Below, in pieces: positions 32,217 to 40,951 of a DNA stretch of 64,000 nt. A program made the position numbers and the translations under genes. Within the stretch, counting starts at the first letter, position 1; every line of letters begins with the position of its first letter. This stretch comes from CALMEC01 sp964434425. Its GTDB lineage: Bacteria; Actinomycetota; Thermoleophilia; Miltoncostaeales; Miltoncostaeaceae. The stretch covers positions 47,227-111,226 of the forward strand of contig CAYSVH010000008.1 in assembly GCA_964434425.1 (NCBI GenBank). Reading direction: 5' to 3'. The notes beneath the pieces are model-generated. The model was not told where the DNA came from. It saw only the letters and a list, made by a program, of their open reading frames with translations, and made no database searches.

Positions 32217-33490
32217 CGACAACCTCACCGTTCACCACCATCGACAAGGCGATCGAGGAAATCCGCGCCGGACGCATGGTCATCGTGTGCGACTCGGAGG
32301 ATCGCGAGAACGAGGGCGACCTGGTCATGGCCGCGCAGTTCGCGACACCCGAGGCCATCAACTTCATGGCCACCTACGCGCGCGGCCTCATCTGCCTGTC
32401 GCTCACCGAGGAGCGGTGCGAGGCCCTCGGCCTGACACTGGCCGTACGGCGCAACGAGACGCCCTACGGGACGGCGTTCACCGACTCCATCGAGGCCCGC
32501 GACGGTGTCACCACCGGCATCTCGGCCGCCGATCGCTCCCGCACGATCATGGTCGCCATCGACCCGGAGAGCACGTCGGACGACCTGGCGAAGCCGGGCC
32601 ACGTCTTCCCGCTGCGCGCCCAGAACGGCGGCGTCCTCAAGCGCGCGGGCCACACGGAGGCCGCTGTCGACCTGGCCCGCATGGCAGGGCTCATCCCGGC
32701 GGGCGTCATCTGCGAGATCATGAACGACGACGGATCGATGGCGCGTGTCTCCGACCTCACCAAGTACGCGGAGGAGCACGGCCTGCTCATGATCACCGTC
32801 GCCGAGATCATCGAGTACCGCCGCCGGACGGAGAACCTGATCGAGCGCGGCACACCCGCCCGGATCCCGACCCCCTGGGGAGAGTTCACGGCGATCGGCT
32901 ACCGCAGCGTGGTGGACGGCAAGGAACACCTCGCCCTCGTCATGGGGGAGGTCGACGGCAAGGAGGACGTGCTGGTGCGGGTGCACTCCGAGTGCCTCAC
33001 CGGCGACGTCTTCGGCTCGCTGCGCTGTGACTGCGGCGAGCAGCTGCACGCCGCCATGCGGATGGTGGCCGAGGAGGGCACCGGCGTCGTGCTGTACATC
33101 GCCCAGGAGGGGCGAGGAATCGGGCTCCTCAACAAGCTCCGCGCGTACGAGCTGCAGGACAAGGGACGCGACACCGTCGAGGCCAACGTCGAACTGGGCT
33201 TCGCCCCCGATCTGCGTGACTACGGCATCGGTGCGCAGATCCTCGTCGACCTGGGCCTCACGACCATCCGTCAGCTCACCAACAACCCCAAGAAGATCGC
33301 CGGGTTGGAGGGCTACGGCCTGAAGGTCGTCGAGCGGGTTCCGATCGAGGTCGCACCGGGTGCCGACAACGTCCGGTACCTGCAGACGAAGCGCGACAAG
33401 ATGGGGCACCGCCTCCATCACCAGGATCTGCGATTCGATGCCGCGGAGACCGACGGCGCGGCGAAGGGAGACGGCGATGGCCCGCAGTGA
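32213..33490 (+). CDS. ribBA: Bifunctional DHBP synthase / GTP cyclohydrolase II
   Basis: Supplies both precursors of lumazine. It has 425 residues. The N-terminal RibB domain shows DSEDRENEGDLVMAA and HVFPLRAQNGGVLKRAGHTEA. The C-terminal RibA domain begins around residue 215 and carries the zinc site CLTGDVFGSLRCDCG and the YIAQEGRGIGL loop. Both halves look complete. ribH starts before its stop. Confidence 0.96.
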   Translation: MTTTSPFTTIDKAIEEIRAGRMVIVCDSEDRENEGDLVMAAQFATPEAINFMATYARGLICLSLTEERCEALGLTLAVRRNETPYGTAFTDSIEARDGVTTGISAADRSRTIMVAIDPESTSDDLAKPGHVFPLRAQNGGVLKRAGHTEAAVDLARMAGLIPAGVICEIMNDDGSMARVSDLTKYAEEHGLLMITVAEIIEYRRRTENLIERGTPARIPTPWGEFTAIGYRSVVDGKEHLALVMGEVDGKEDVLVRVHSECLTGDVFGSLRCDCGEQLHAAMRMVAEEGTGVVLYIAQEGRGIGLLNKLRAYELQDKGRDTVEANVELGFAPDLRDYGIGAQILVDLGLTTIRQLTNNPKKIAGLEGYGLKVVERVPIEVAPGADNVRYLQTKRDKMGHRLHHQDLRFDAAETDGAAKGDGDGPQ

Positions 33491-33959
33491 ACCCGCACCC
33501 CCGGCACCACGGCTCGAGCACCCGGACATCCGTGTGGCGATCCTCGTGGCCGGCTTCCACCGAGGGATCGCCGAGAACCTCGTACAGGGCGCACGCGCGC
33601 GCCTGGCGGAGTCGGGACTCGACGCCGGCCGCATCGATGAGCACTGGGTGCCCGGGGCCTTCGAACTGCCGCTGGCCGCCCAGGCATACGCCGCGACGGG
33701 CCGGTACGCCGCCGTCCTCTGCCTCGGGGCGGTGATCCGGGGCGAGACCCCGCACTTCGACTACGTGTGCGACGCCGCCGCGAGCGGGCTGCTTCGCGTG
33801 TCGTTGGACACCGGCGTGCCCTGCACGTTCGGGGTCCTCACCTGCGACACGATGGCGCAGGCCGAGGCCCGCGCCGGCGGAGCGGTGGGGAACAAGGGCG
33901 ACGAGTCGTCCGACGCCGCCATCGCCATGGTGAACCTGCTCGCATCACTCTCCTCCTGA
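33477..33959 (+). CDS. ribH: 6,7-dimethyl-8-ribityllumazine synthase
   Basis: Condenses the two riboflavin precursors. It has 160 residues. Motifs are VPGAFELPLAAQAY, LGAVIRGETPHFDYVC (catalytic His) and the helix NKGDESSDAAIAMVN. The ATG overlaps the end of ribBA. It is the last gene of the rib cluster and converges with the regulator on the other strand; no clear terminator separates them. Confidence 0.95.
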   Translation: MARSEPAPPAPRLEHPDIRVAILVAGFHRGIAENLVQGARARLAESGLDAGRIDEHWVPGAFELPLAAQAYAATGRYAAVLCLGAVIRGETPHFDYVCDAAASGLLRVSLDTGVPCTFGVLTCDTMAQAEARAGGAVGNKGDESSDAAIAMVNLLASLSS

Positions 33960-34016
33960 CGCGGGCCTTCGGGACCCTCGGACGCGTTGTTGTCCCACGG
34001 GCGCGGGAGTCGCGTC

Positions 34017-34679
34017 TCAGGTGTCGCGGAGGTGCACCACGCAGCGGTCGGGGGTGCTGAAGGGCTCGAGCTCGTCGACGGTCAACGGGGCCGACCAGCC
34101 GTCGAGCGCTCCCCGCATGAGGCCCAGGTGGATGGCGCAGACCACGTCCGAGTGCTCTCCGGCCGCGTCCAGGAACGGGCAGTGGCCCAGGCCGATCGTG
34201 GAGGCGTCGCCGCGCGCGGCGACGGGTGCGAAGTCGAGCCGCTCGAGGAGTGAGCGCAGACGTTCGCGCGCGGTGTCCGCATCCCGCGCGGGTTCGGATT
34301 CGAGCGTGTGGGCGTTCGCGCGTCCCCAGCGGCGTCCCATCTCGATGGCGCGGTCGGCGGCCCTCGGCTGACCGGCGAGGTCCTCGACGAGGATCTCGGC
34401 CAGAAGACGGTAGTTGGTGGGGCCTCCCCGGTCCATACCGGGAGCGGCACGGTAGAGGCGGCGTGGCCGCCCCACCGACTCGCGGGTGTCGGCGTACTCG
34501 TCGACACGACCCTCGGCGGTCAGGGCGTCGAGGTGGAATCGCACCGTGTTTGGGTGGACGTCCAGCGCGGCCGCCAGATCGGCGACGCCCACGGGCTCGG
34601 AGGCCTCCCGCAACTGGGCCATGATGGCCGCCCGGCGGTCCGGGGCGGAACGTGATCGATGGATGCGGTGTGTGGTCAT
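34017..34679 (-). CDS. Winged-helix regulator with Cys/His cluster, possibly Fe-S binding
   Basis: A 220-residue transcription factor. The winged helix is at about residues 10-75 (PVGVADLAAALDVHPNTVRFHLDAL, then GRPRRLYRAAP). The C-terminal domain ends with GHCPF, then VVCAIHLGLMRGAL about 14 residues on. This Cys-Pro-Phe...Val-Cys-x-x-His arrangement recalls SufR-like regulators and predicted metal- or Fe-S-binding ArsR/DeoR-type proteins. The ATG giving TTHRIHRSRS is chosen because upstream sequence is low-complexity. It diverges from the DUF2249-methyltransferase pair and probably controls it through the AT-rich region between them. Confidence 0.75.
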   Translation of the reverse strand: MTTHRIHRSRSAPDRRAAIMAQLREASEPVGVADLAAALDVHPNTVRFHLDALTAEGRVDEYADTRESVGRPRRLYRAAPGMDRGGPTNYRLLAEILVEDLAGQPRAADRAIEMGRRWGRANAHTLESEPARDADTARERLRSLLERLDFAPVAARGDASTIGLGHCPFLDAAGEHSDVVCAIHLGLMRGALDGWSAPLTVDELEPFSTPDRCVVHLRDT

Positions 34680-34786
34680 GCGGGGGATGGAGGGTACACC
34701 GGTCGGGCCCGTGACGGCGAATGTGGACGGGATCGCCCTCCGTCCGGAGCCACCGTCGTGGTGATCCATGACGGGCGTCCTCGAGC

Positions 34787-34822
34787 GGAGAGTTTATCTA
34801 ACTGTATATTGGAAAAATCGAT
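34787..34822. promoter_or_regulatory. AT-rich divergent promoter/operator
   Basis: The stretch around GTTTATCTAACTGTATATTGG is one of the few AT-rich segments in the window. It lies between the regulator (minus) and the DUF2249 gene (plus). TATATT could be a plus-strand -10. It is the natural place for the divergent regulator to bind. No clean dyad is visible. Confidence 0.5.
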
Positions 34823-34847
34823 CCGTCTCAACCAGAGGGGCTGTCAC

Positions 34848-35150
34848 GTGAACGATTCCACACGATCCGATGATGTCCTCGACGTTCGCCCGATCCCGCG
34901 GGGGGAGCGGCACCCGCAGATCTTCGGGCGGTTCGAGGCCCTTTCCGTGGGCGGGGCGTTCGAACTGCTGAACGATCACGACCCCCGGCCGCTCCGCTCG
35001 CAGTTCGACGCGAAGTACGCCGACGCCTATTCCTGGGACTACGTCGAGACCGGACCGGAGGAGTGGCGGGTCCGCATCGGCAAGGTGACCGAGCATCCGG
35101 ACCAGGGCCTTCCTGTGCTCCGCAGTACTCCTCCGGGTGGTGGGTCATGA
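34848..35150 (+). CDS. DUF2249 domain protein
   Basis: A 100-residue protein of the DUF2249 family. LDVRPIPRGERHPQIFGRFEAL and VGGAFELLNDHDPRPLRSQFD are typical, followed by SWDYVETGPEEWRVRIGK. The family is small, TusA-like in fold and often found near nitrogen-oxide or redox genes; its biochemistry is unsettled. The GTG is preceded by AGAGGGG at seven-base spacing. The end overlaps the methyltransferase gene by ATGA. Confidence 0.82.
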   Translation: MNDSTRSDDVLDVRPIPRGERHPQIFGRFEALSVGGAFELLNDHDPRPLRSQFDAKYADAYSWDYVETGPEEWRVRIGKVTEHPDQGLPVLRSTPPGGGS

Positions 35151-35974
35151 CCTCCGCGGATCACGGCGCCGACGTCGGGGCGGCACAGCGACGACCGCGG
35201 CACGAGGTGCGTGACGACAGCACCGTTCAGGGGCACATGCTCCTGGCCCGTCTGGGAAAGCGCGTGCTGCGACCGGGCGGCCTCACCCTCACCACGGCGA
35301 TGCTCGATCACGTTCCGCTGACCGGATCGGACGTCGTCGAACTGGCGCCAGGGCTGGGGCGGACGGCCACCGAGATCATCCACCGGGGCCCCGGCACGTA
35401 CACGGGGATCGATCAGGATCCCGGTGCCGTCGCCGCCGTGAACACCATCGTGCAGGGCCATGGCGCGGCGCACGTGGGAACGGCGGCGGACACGGGATTG
35501 GACGACGCGTGCGCCGACGTCGTCGTGGGCGAGGCGATGCTCACCATGCAGAGCGAGGACCGCAAGCGCGAGATCGTGTCCGAGGCCGTGCGCCTTCTGC
35601 GTCCGGGCGGGAAGTACGCCATCCACGAACTCGGCCTCATGCCGGAGACCCTGGACGAGGCCGTGAAGTCCGACATCCAGAGGTCGCTCGCGAAGTCGAT
35701 CCGGGTGAACGCCCGGCCGCTCACGATCGGCGAATGGCGCCAGGTCCTCGCGGACGCCGGACTCGAGGTCGAATGGGTGCGCACCGCTCCGATGGCGCTG
35801 CTGCAACCCCGGCGCCTCCTGGCGGACGAGGGCCTCTTCCGCACGCTCCGCTTCATCTTCCGGGTTCTCACCCGTCCCGACGCCCGCCGCCGGGTGGTCG
35901 GAATGCGTCGCACGTTCCGCCGGCATCGGGACCACCTGATCGCCGTGTCGCTCGTCGCGCGCAGACCCGGATGA
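35147..35974 (+). CDS. Class I SAM-dependent methyltransferase
   Basis: A 275-residue Rossmann methyltransferase. Motif I is VVELAPGLGRTATEI near residue 65, followed by the acidic YTGIDQDP. Motifs around ADVVVGEAMLTMQS and LRPGGKYAIHELGL complete the SAM site. The substrate is unknown. The C-terminal region is basic and may touch membrane or nucleic acid (RPDARRRVVGMRRTFRRHRDH). Translationally coupled to DUF2249; two strong hairpins follow the stop. Confidence 0.85.
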   Translation: MTSADHGADVGAAQRRPRHEVRDDSTVQGHMLLARLGKRVLRPGGLTLTTAMLDHVPLTGSDVVELAPGLGRTATEIIHRGPGTYTGIDQDPGAVAAVNTIVQGHGAAHVGTAADTGLDDACADVVVGEAMLTMQSEDRKREIVSEAVRLLRPGGKYAIHELGLMPETLDEAVKSDIQRSLAKSIRVNARPLTIGEWRQVLADAGLEVEWVRTAPMALLQPRRLLADEGLFRTLRFIFRVLTRPDARRRVVGMRRTFRRHRDHLIAVSLVARRPG

Positions 35975-35978
35975 GGGT

Positions 35979-36051
35979 CGGCTCAGGCTGCCTGGACCCA
36001 ACCTGAGCCGCCGGTGGCCGTTCGCTGAGAGGACGGGGTGAACGGCCACCG
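35979..36051 (+). terminator. Tandem terminator hairpins after the methyltransferase gene
   Basis: First hairpin: CGGCTCAGG with CCTGAGCCG (35979-36010). Second: a perfect 12-bp stem CGGTGGCCGTTC (36012-36023 with 36040-36051). The first begins four bases after the stop. The rest of 35975-36296 shows no gene. Confidence 0.8.
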
Positions 36052-36268
36052 ATCCACCCCGGCCGTGGGCTGCTCGTTCCCGAAGTGCCGGATGGGAGAC
36101 GTCCCTCGGTCAGCGGGTGGGCGGCAGGTCGTGGCGGCCGACGTCCACGGGCACAGACGTGCGAGCCGCGTCATGGCGCGACCACCGGGTGGGTCCGTCC
36201 AGCGAGAACCACCGCTGCCGGTGGCTCGTGCGTGACGGGTATGCCTCGGGTCGCCCGGGAGGGCGACT

Positions 36269-36298
36269 GAGTCCGTCCGGCGTGCGCCGGACGGACTC
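36269..36298 (-). terminator. rpmB terminator overlapping the stop codon
   Basis: A perfect 13-bp stem, GAGTCCGTCCGGC with its complement, and a 4-nt loop. The stem includes two bases of the minus-strand TGA stop of rpmB (36297-36299). Confidence 0.8.
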
Positions 36299-36488
36299 AA
36301 ACGGCCTTGCGGACCTTCCCGCTCTTCAGGCAGCGGGTGCACACGTAGGCGCTCACCGGGGTGGCGCCACGGAGAATCCGGACCTTCTGGATGTTCGGGT
36401 TGAATCGACGCGGCGTCGCCCGCATCGAGTGGCTGCGGTTGTTGCCGAACATCGGTTTCTTGTCGCAGATGCTGCAGACCCTCGCCAC
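36297..36488 (-). CDS. rpmB: 50S ribosomal protein L28
   Basis: A 63-residue ribosomal protein. Begins VARVCSICDKKPMFGNN and includes SHSMRATPRRFNPNIQK and the paired Cys of AYVCTRCLKSGKV, so this is the zinc-ribbon (C+) form with four Cys. The GTG start is preceded by GAGGACGG; the longer frame upstream is non-coding. It diverges from recG. Confidence 0.95.
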   Translation of the reverse strand: MARVCSICDKKPMFGNNRSHSMRATPRRFNPNIQKVRILRGATPVSAYVCTRCLKSGKVRKAV

Positions 36489-36552
36489 GGTTTTCCGTCC
36501 TCGGTTGATGTCACGATGCGAACCGGTCGGCTCGCCAGCACGACCACGCATT

Positions 36553-38742
36553 ATGCCCATCACGCCCACCGACGCGCAACCCGATCCCTCCGAAGCCTCT
36601 CCGATCCCCCCGTTCGCGGCATCCGGGGGTGAGGTCGACCGGTCGCTGCGCCCCCGGCCCGTCATGGACTGGGCGGTGTCCGTCGAGGTGCTCGACGGCG
36701 TGGGGCCCGCCGTGGCGCGCCGGATGGCGAAGCTCGACATCCGATCGCTGTGGGACCTCGTCACCCACCTGCCGGTGCGCTATCTGCGCTACGACGAGGT
36801 GGCACGGCCACTGGGCGAGGTGCAGCTGGGGGAGGAGGCCACGGTCCACGTCGTGGCCGGCCCGGTACGCGTCCGGCCCACACGTCGCCGCGGCCTCACG
36901 ATCGTCGAGAGCTCCATCCGCGACCGCACGGGTATGGCGACCGCCGTGTGGTTCAACCAGGACTACCTGGCGCGCATCGTCGGTGACGGGGCCGACATGC
37001 TCATCCGCGGCAAGCTCGAATCGGGACGGCCACCGCGCTTCATGGTCAAGACGTTCGAGATCGTGGAGGGAGGGGCGGACGGCCTCCACACGACGGGTCT
37101 GGTGTCCGTCTATCCGGCCACGGACGGTCTTCCCAGCCGGCGCATCCGTGAGCTCGTCGACGGTCTGCGGCCGCGCCTGCGGGCCGCACCGGAGGTGCTG
37201 CCCGCATGGATCCGCCGGCGTCTGGACCTGCCCCACGCCGGTGACGCACTGACGGCGGTCCACTTCCCGCGCTCCAACCGGGAGGCCGGCCGGTCGCGGC
37301 GGCGCCTGGCCGTCGAGGAGCTCGTCGTCATGCAGGTCGGGCTGGCGGCCATCCGCCGGCAGGAGGAGTCCCGGCGACCCGCCCCGTCCCTGCGCGGAGG
37401 GGGGATGCTGCGGGCGGCGGTGCGCGACGGTCTGCCGTTCCGGCTCACCGGGGAACAGGAGCGGGTCAACGACGAGATCGCCCGCGACCTGGAGAGCACC
37501 CGGCCCATGCGACGGCTGCTGCAGGGTGAGGTGGGTTCGGGAAAGACGGTCGTCGCGGCGCTCGCCATGTGCCAGGCGGCCGAGGCCGGACGACAGGCGG
37601 CGCTGCTCGTTCCGACGGAGACGCTGGCCGAGCAGCATCTGCGCACCCTCGACACCATCCTCGCCCCGACCGGGGTGTCGCCGGTGCTCATCACGGGCCG
37701 CGTGCCGAAGGCGGAGCGCATGCGACGACGCCAGGCCCTGCAGAGCGGGGCGGCCATCGCCGTCGGAACGCAGGCGCTCCTCACGGAGCACGAGGCGTTC
37801 CTCCACCTCGGGCTCGTGGTGGTCGACGAGCAGCACCGGTTCGGCGTCGAGCAGCGCCACGCGCTCTTCGACCGGGCGAGCGACCCGAGCGAGCACCTGT
37901 CGGCGCACATGCTCTTCATGACGGCAACGCCCATCCCGCGGACCCTCGCCCTCACGGCCTACGGCGACCTGGAGGTCTCGACCATCCGGGGGCGTCCCCC
38001 CGGCAGGGCCCCCGTCACCACGCGCTGGGCCCGCGAGGAGGAGCGCGATGCGGTCTACGCCGAGATCCGGGCCGAGCTTCGCGCCGGACGGCAGGCGTAC
38101 GTCATCTGTCCCCTTGTCGACCAGGGGCAGGCCGCCGAGGCACGGTCGGCCACCGAGGAGGCGGAGCGGCTGCGGTCCGGGCCGTTCGCCGACTTCCGGG
38201 TGGGGCTCGCGCACGGGGCCCAGAAGTCCGAGGAGAAACGACAGGCGATGGCCGCGTTCGTATCGGGCGAGACGGACATCCTCGTCGCCACGACGGTCGT
38301 CGAGGTGGGGATCGACGTGTCGAACGCCACGGTCATGCTGGTGGAGGACGCCGACCGGTTCGGCCTGGCGCAGCTGCACCAGCTGCGCGGTCGCGTAGGC
38401 CGCGGCACCCTCCCCGGCACGTGCTACGTCTTCGGTGAGCCCGCCTCCGACGACGGGGTCCGTCGCCTCGAGGCCATCACCCAGACGTCCGACGGGTTCC
38501 GGCTGGCGGAGCTCGACCTCAACCTGCGCGGCGAGGGCGCCATGCTCGGCACCCGGCAGTCCGGGGCCACCGACCTGCGCTTCGCACGGCTCTCCAGGGA
38601 CCGCAGAGAGCTGGCCCAGGCACGCCAGATCGCCCGCCGTCTGCTGCGCGAAGATCCCCGTCTCGAGCGGCCCGAGCACCTCCCGCTCCGATGGGCGGTC
38701 CAGGAGCGCTTCGCCGACCTCCCACGGCTCCTGGACGCATGA
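36553..38742 (+). CDS. recG: ATP-dependent DNA helicase RecG
   Basis: Remodels stalled forks and Holliday junctions. It has 729 residues from this ATG. The wedge (OB) domain occupies roughly residues 70-200. Walker A is GEVGSGKTVVAA (about 326), the helicase II box DEQHRFGVEQRHALF, then FMTATPIPRTLA, and late motifs TTVVEVGIDVSNA and HQLRGRVGRG are intact. The in-frame start at 36361 would overlap rpmB on the other strand, so a later ATG is preferred. First gene of the long plus-strand run; overlaps rsmD. Confidence 0.94.
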   Translation: MPITPTDAQPDPSEASPIPPFAASGGEVDRSLRPRPVMDWAVSVEVLDGVGPAVARRMAKLDIRSLWDLVTHLPVRYLRYDEVARPLGEVQLGEEATVHVVAGPVRVRPTRRRGLTIVESSIRDRTGMATAVWFNQDYLARIVGDGADMLIRGKLESGRPPRFMVKTFEIVEGGADGLHTTGLVSVYPATDGLPSRRIRELVDGLRPRLRAAPEVLPAWIRRRLDLPHAGDALTAVHFPRSNREAGRSRRRLAVEELVVMQVGLAAIRRQEESRRPAPSLRGGGMLRAAVRDGLPFRLTGEQERVNDEIARDLESTRPMRRLLQGEVGSGKTVVAALAMCQAAEAGRQAALLVPTETLAEQHLRTLDTILAPTGVSPVLITGRVPKAERMRRRQALQSGAAIAVGTQALLTEHEAFLHLGLVVVDEQHRFGVEQRHALFDRASDPSEHLSAHMLFMTATPIPRTLALTAYGDLEVSTIRGRPPGRAPVTTRWAREEERDAVYAEIRAELRAGRQAYVICPLVDQGQAAEARSATEEAERLRSGPFADFRVGLAHGAQKSEEKRQAMAAFVSGETDILVATTVVEVGIDVSNATVMLVEDADRFGLAQLHQLRGRVGRGTLPGTCYVFGEPASDDGVRRLEAITQTSDGFRLAELDLNLRGEGAMLGTRQSGATDLRFARLSRDRRELAQARQIARRLLREDPRLERPEHLPLRWAVQERFADLPRLLDA

Positions 38743-39302
38743 GGATCGTCGCCGGAACGCACCGGGGCCGCCGCATCGCCGCTCCTCCCGGTGACGGCAC
38801 GCGCCCGACGTCTGACAGGGTGCGCGAATCGATGTTCGCACTGATCGGTCCGGTCGACGGAGTGTCCGTCCTCGATCTGTTCGCGGGGTCCGGCGCGCTG
38901 GGGCTCGAGGCGCTCTCACGGGGGGCCGGTCACGCCACGTTCGTCGACCGGGATCCGGCGGCCATCGCCGTCGTGCGTCGCAACGCCGAGATCCTCGACG
39001 ACCCCGCCGCCCGGACGCGGATCATCCGCGCCGATTGGCGGGCCGGCGTCACCCGTGAGATCCGCCACGGCGCGCGCCACGGGTTGTGCCTCCTGGACCC
39101 GCCTTATAGCCTCCTGCCCCGCATCAGCCGGGACCTCTCGACCGTTCTCGCGCCGATTCTCGAGCCGCGTGCAATCATCGTCATAGAGAGTTCGACGGAG
39201 GTGGCACCGGTCGCGTTGGCCGGGCTTCCCGTCACACGTCGCACCGACCGCGAATACGGGGGAACGAGAGTCAGCGTGATCCGAATCGACCAGTCGACAT
39301 GA
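38739..39302 (+). CDS. rsmD: 16S rRNA (guanine-966-N2)-methyltransferase
   Basis: Methylates G966 of 16S rRNA. It has 187 residues. Starts MRIVAGTHRGRRIAAPPGDGTRPT; SAM motif DLFAGSGALGLEALSRGA; catalytic DPPYSLL at about residue 122. ATGA overlap with recG and with coaD, the common recG-rsmD-coaD arrangement. Confidence 0.95.
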   Translation: MRIVAGTHRGRRIAAPPGDGTRPTSDRVRESMFALIGPVDGVSVLDLFAGSGALGLEALSRGAGHATFVDRDPAAIAVVRRNAEILDDPAARTRIIRADWRAGVTREIRHGARHGLCLLDPPYSLLPRISRDLSTVLAPILEPRAIIVIESSTEVAPVALAGLPVTRRTDREYGGTRVSVIRIDQST

Positions 39303-39802
39303 GCGCACCCCGCATCGCCCTGTGTCCGGGCACCTACGACCCGGTCACGCTGGGGCACCTCGACATCATCGAGCGTGCCGCCGGCATCTTCGACCAGGTG
39401 GTCGTCGGAGTTGTCATCGGTTCGACGAAGAAGAAGCACATGTTCGACGCCGAACGTCGTATCGCGATGGCCACCGAGGCGACGGAGCACCTCGAGAACG
39501 TCGCGATCCAGGGCTTCAACATGCTGGTGATCGATTTCGCCCGCGCCGTCGGTGCCTGCGCACTGGTCAAGGGACTCCGCGCGATCTCGGACTTCGACTA
39601 CGAGTTCCAGATGGCGCAGATCAACAAGCGGCTCGCTCCCGAGATCGAGACCGTCTACTTCCCCGCGTCCGCCAAGTACAGTTTCATCAGCTCCAGCGGA
39701 GTGAAAGAGATTGCGATCTGGGGCAGCCAGATCGACGAGTGGGTCCCACCAAACGTGGCCAGAGCTTTCAACGAACGTGCCCTGGCCGCCGAGAAGGAGT
39801 GA
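39299..39802 (+). CDS. coaD: Phosphopantetheine adenylyltransferase
   Basis: Penultimate step of coenzyme A synthesis. It has 167 residues. Nucleotidyltransferase motif PGTYDPVTLGHLDIIERAA, substrate-binding KGLRAISDFDYEFQMAQIN, and the C-terminal ISSSGVKEIA (ISSxxxK in place of ISSTxVR). The start overlaps rsmD. The next gene begins two bases after the stop. Confidence 0.96.
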   Translation: MSAPRIALCPGTYDPVTLGHLDIIERAAGIFDQVVVGVVIGSTKKKHMFDAERRIAMATEATEHLENVAIQGFNMLVIDFARAVGACALVKGLRAISDFDYEFQMAQINKRLAPEIETVYFPASAKYSFISSSGVKEIAIWGSQIDEWVPPNVARAFNERALAAEKE

Positions 39803-39804
39803 AA

Positions 39805-40314
39805 TTGGACGTCCTTGCGTTGATCGACAAGCTTGATGACCTGATTCACAACGCCCGGACCGTGCCGTTCTCGGACAAGGTCGCCATCGACCGGGAGGAG
39901 ATCTACGAGCTGCTCGATCAGATGCGCTCCTCGGTTCCCGAGGAGATCAAGCAGTCCCGCTGGATCGTGAAGGAGCGGCAGGAGATGCTGGCCGAGGCCA
40001 AGCGTGAGGCCGACCGGCTCGTCGCCGATGCACGTGAGAAGGCGGCGCACGAGGCATCCGAGCAGGAGGTCGTCAAGCGGGCCGACCGCGAGGCGGCGCA
40101 GATGGTCGAGGAGGCACGTGTCCGCGAGCGCGAGATCCGTCTCGGTGCCGAGGACTACGCCGACGAGGTCCTCTCGACCCTCGAGCTGAACCTGGGCAAG
40201 TTCCTCGCCGCCGTTCAGCGCGGCCGGGAGCGGCTGCAGCGGGGCCCCAGCCCGTCGGATGCGACCGGCGAGGCCATTCCGGAGCCGATTCAGAGGATCG
40301 ATCACGACGAGTGA
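39805..40314 (+). CDS. Short SepIVA/DivIVA-like coiled-coil protein
   Basis: A 169-residue, mostly helical protein. The N-terminus (LIDKLDDLIHNARTVPFSD, then REEIYELLDQMRSSVPEEI) aligns by eye with mycobacterial SepIVA, a DivIVA-domain septation factor. The gene holds the SepIVA position just upstream of DUF177. The central coiled coil EMLAEAKREADRLVADAREK is one short stretch, where mycobacterial SepIVA has a much longer one. The C-terminus (EDYADEVLSTLELNLGKFLAAVQRGRERL) also matches. TTG start after GAAGGAG. A link to septal cell-wall growth is inferred from homology and position. Confidence 0.72.
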   Translation: MDVLALIDKLDDLIHNARTVPFSDKVAIDREEIYELLDQMRSSVPEEIKQSRWIVKERQEMLAEAKREADRLVADAREKAAHEASEQEVVKRADREAAQMVEEARVREREIRLGAEDYADEVLSTLELNLGKFLAAVQRGRERLQRGPSPSDATGEAIPEPIQRIDHDE

Positions 40315-40315
40315 C

Positions 40316-40885
40316 GTGACCGGCGGCCCGGTCGAGCCCGACGGCACCCTCGACCTCGCGGCCTGCGAGATCGCTCCGGGGGAGGCGCGGGGCTTCGAGG
40401 TGGCCGTCCCCGCGCAGGCGGTCACCATCGGTGGGAACGAGTACACGCTCGCGGTGGACGGGGACCACGTGGCCGTGGACGTCACCCACACCCACTCGGG
40501 CTGGCACATCCGCGCACGTGGCGCGGGGGTGCTCACCGGTCCCTGCTGGCGCTGCCTGGACGATGCGCGCGTGGCCCTCGGGGCCGACCTGACCGAGTTC
40601 AGCGCCTTCGACAGGGACCGGTCGGCCGGGTTCGACGAGGATCTCGACTCCGAGTACCTGGAGGGACAGATCCTGAACGCCGGCGCGATGGCGCGTGACG
40701 CCCTGCTGGAGGCCCTTCCGGCATCAATCCTGTGCCGGGACGACTGTCGGGGCCTGTGCCCGCAGTGCGGCACGGATCTCAATGACGCGACGTGCGACTG
40801 CGTCGAGGACACCACGGATCCCCGCTGGGACGCGCTTCGTGGCCTCGTGGAACGTCTCGAGGACGAGGAACCCGGTGCCGGGTAG
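40316..40885 (+). CDS. YceD/DUF177 family protein
   Basis: A 189-residue DUF177 protein, linked in other bacteria to 23S rRNA/50S maturation and regularly encoded before rpmF. Cys-rich signatures are TGPCWRCLDDA and CRGLCPQCGTDLNDATCDC near the C-terminus, likely a zinc knuckle. The GTG start is taken just after the sepIVA-like stop. rpmF follows after 66 bases. Confidence 0.88.
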   Translation: MTGGPVEPDGTLDLAACEIAPGEARGFEVAVPAQAVTIGGNEYTLAVDGDHVAVDVTHTHSGWHIRARGAGVLTGPCWRCLDDARVALGADLTEFSAFDRDRSAGFDEDLDSEYLEGQILNAGAMARDALLEALPASILCRDDCRGLCPQCGTDLNDATCDCVEDTTDPRWDALRGLVERLEDEEPGAG

Positions 40886-40951
40886 CGAAGCGGCGCGAGA
40901 ATCAGCTAGCATCCCGCGGTCGCGATTACCCTCACGAAGGATTTCCATCTG

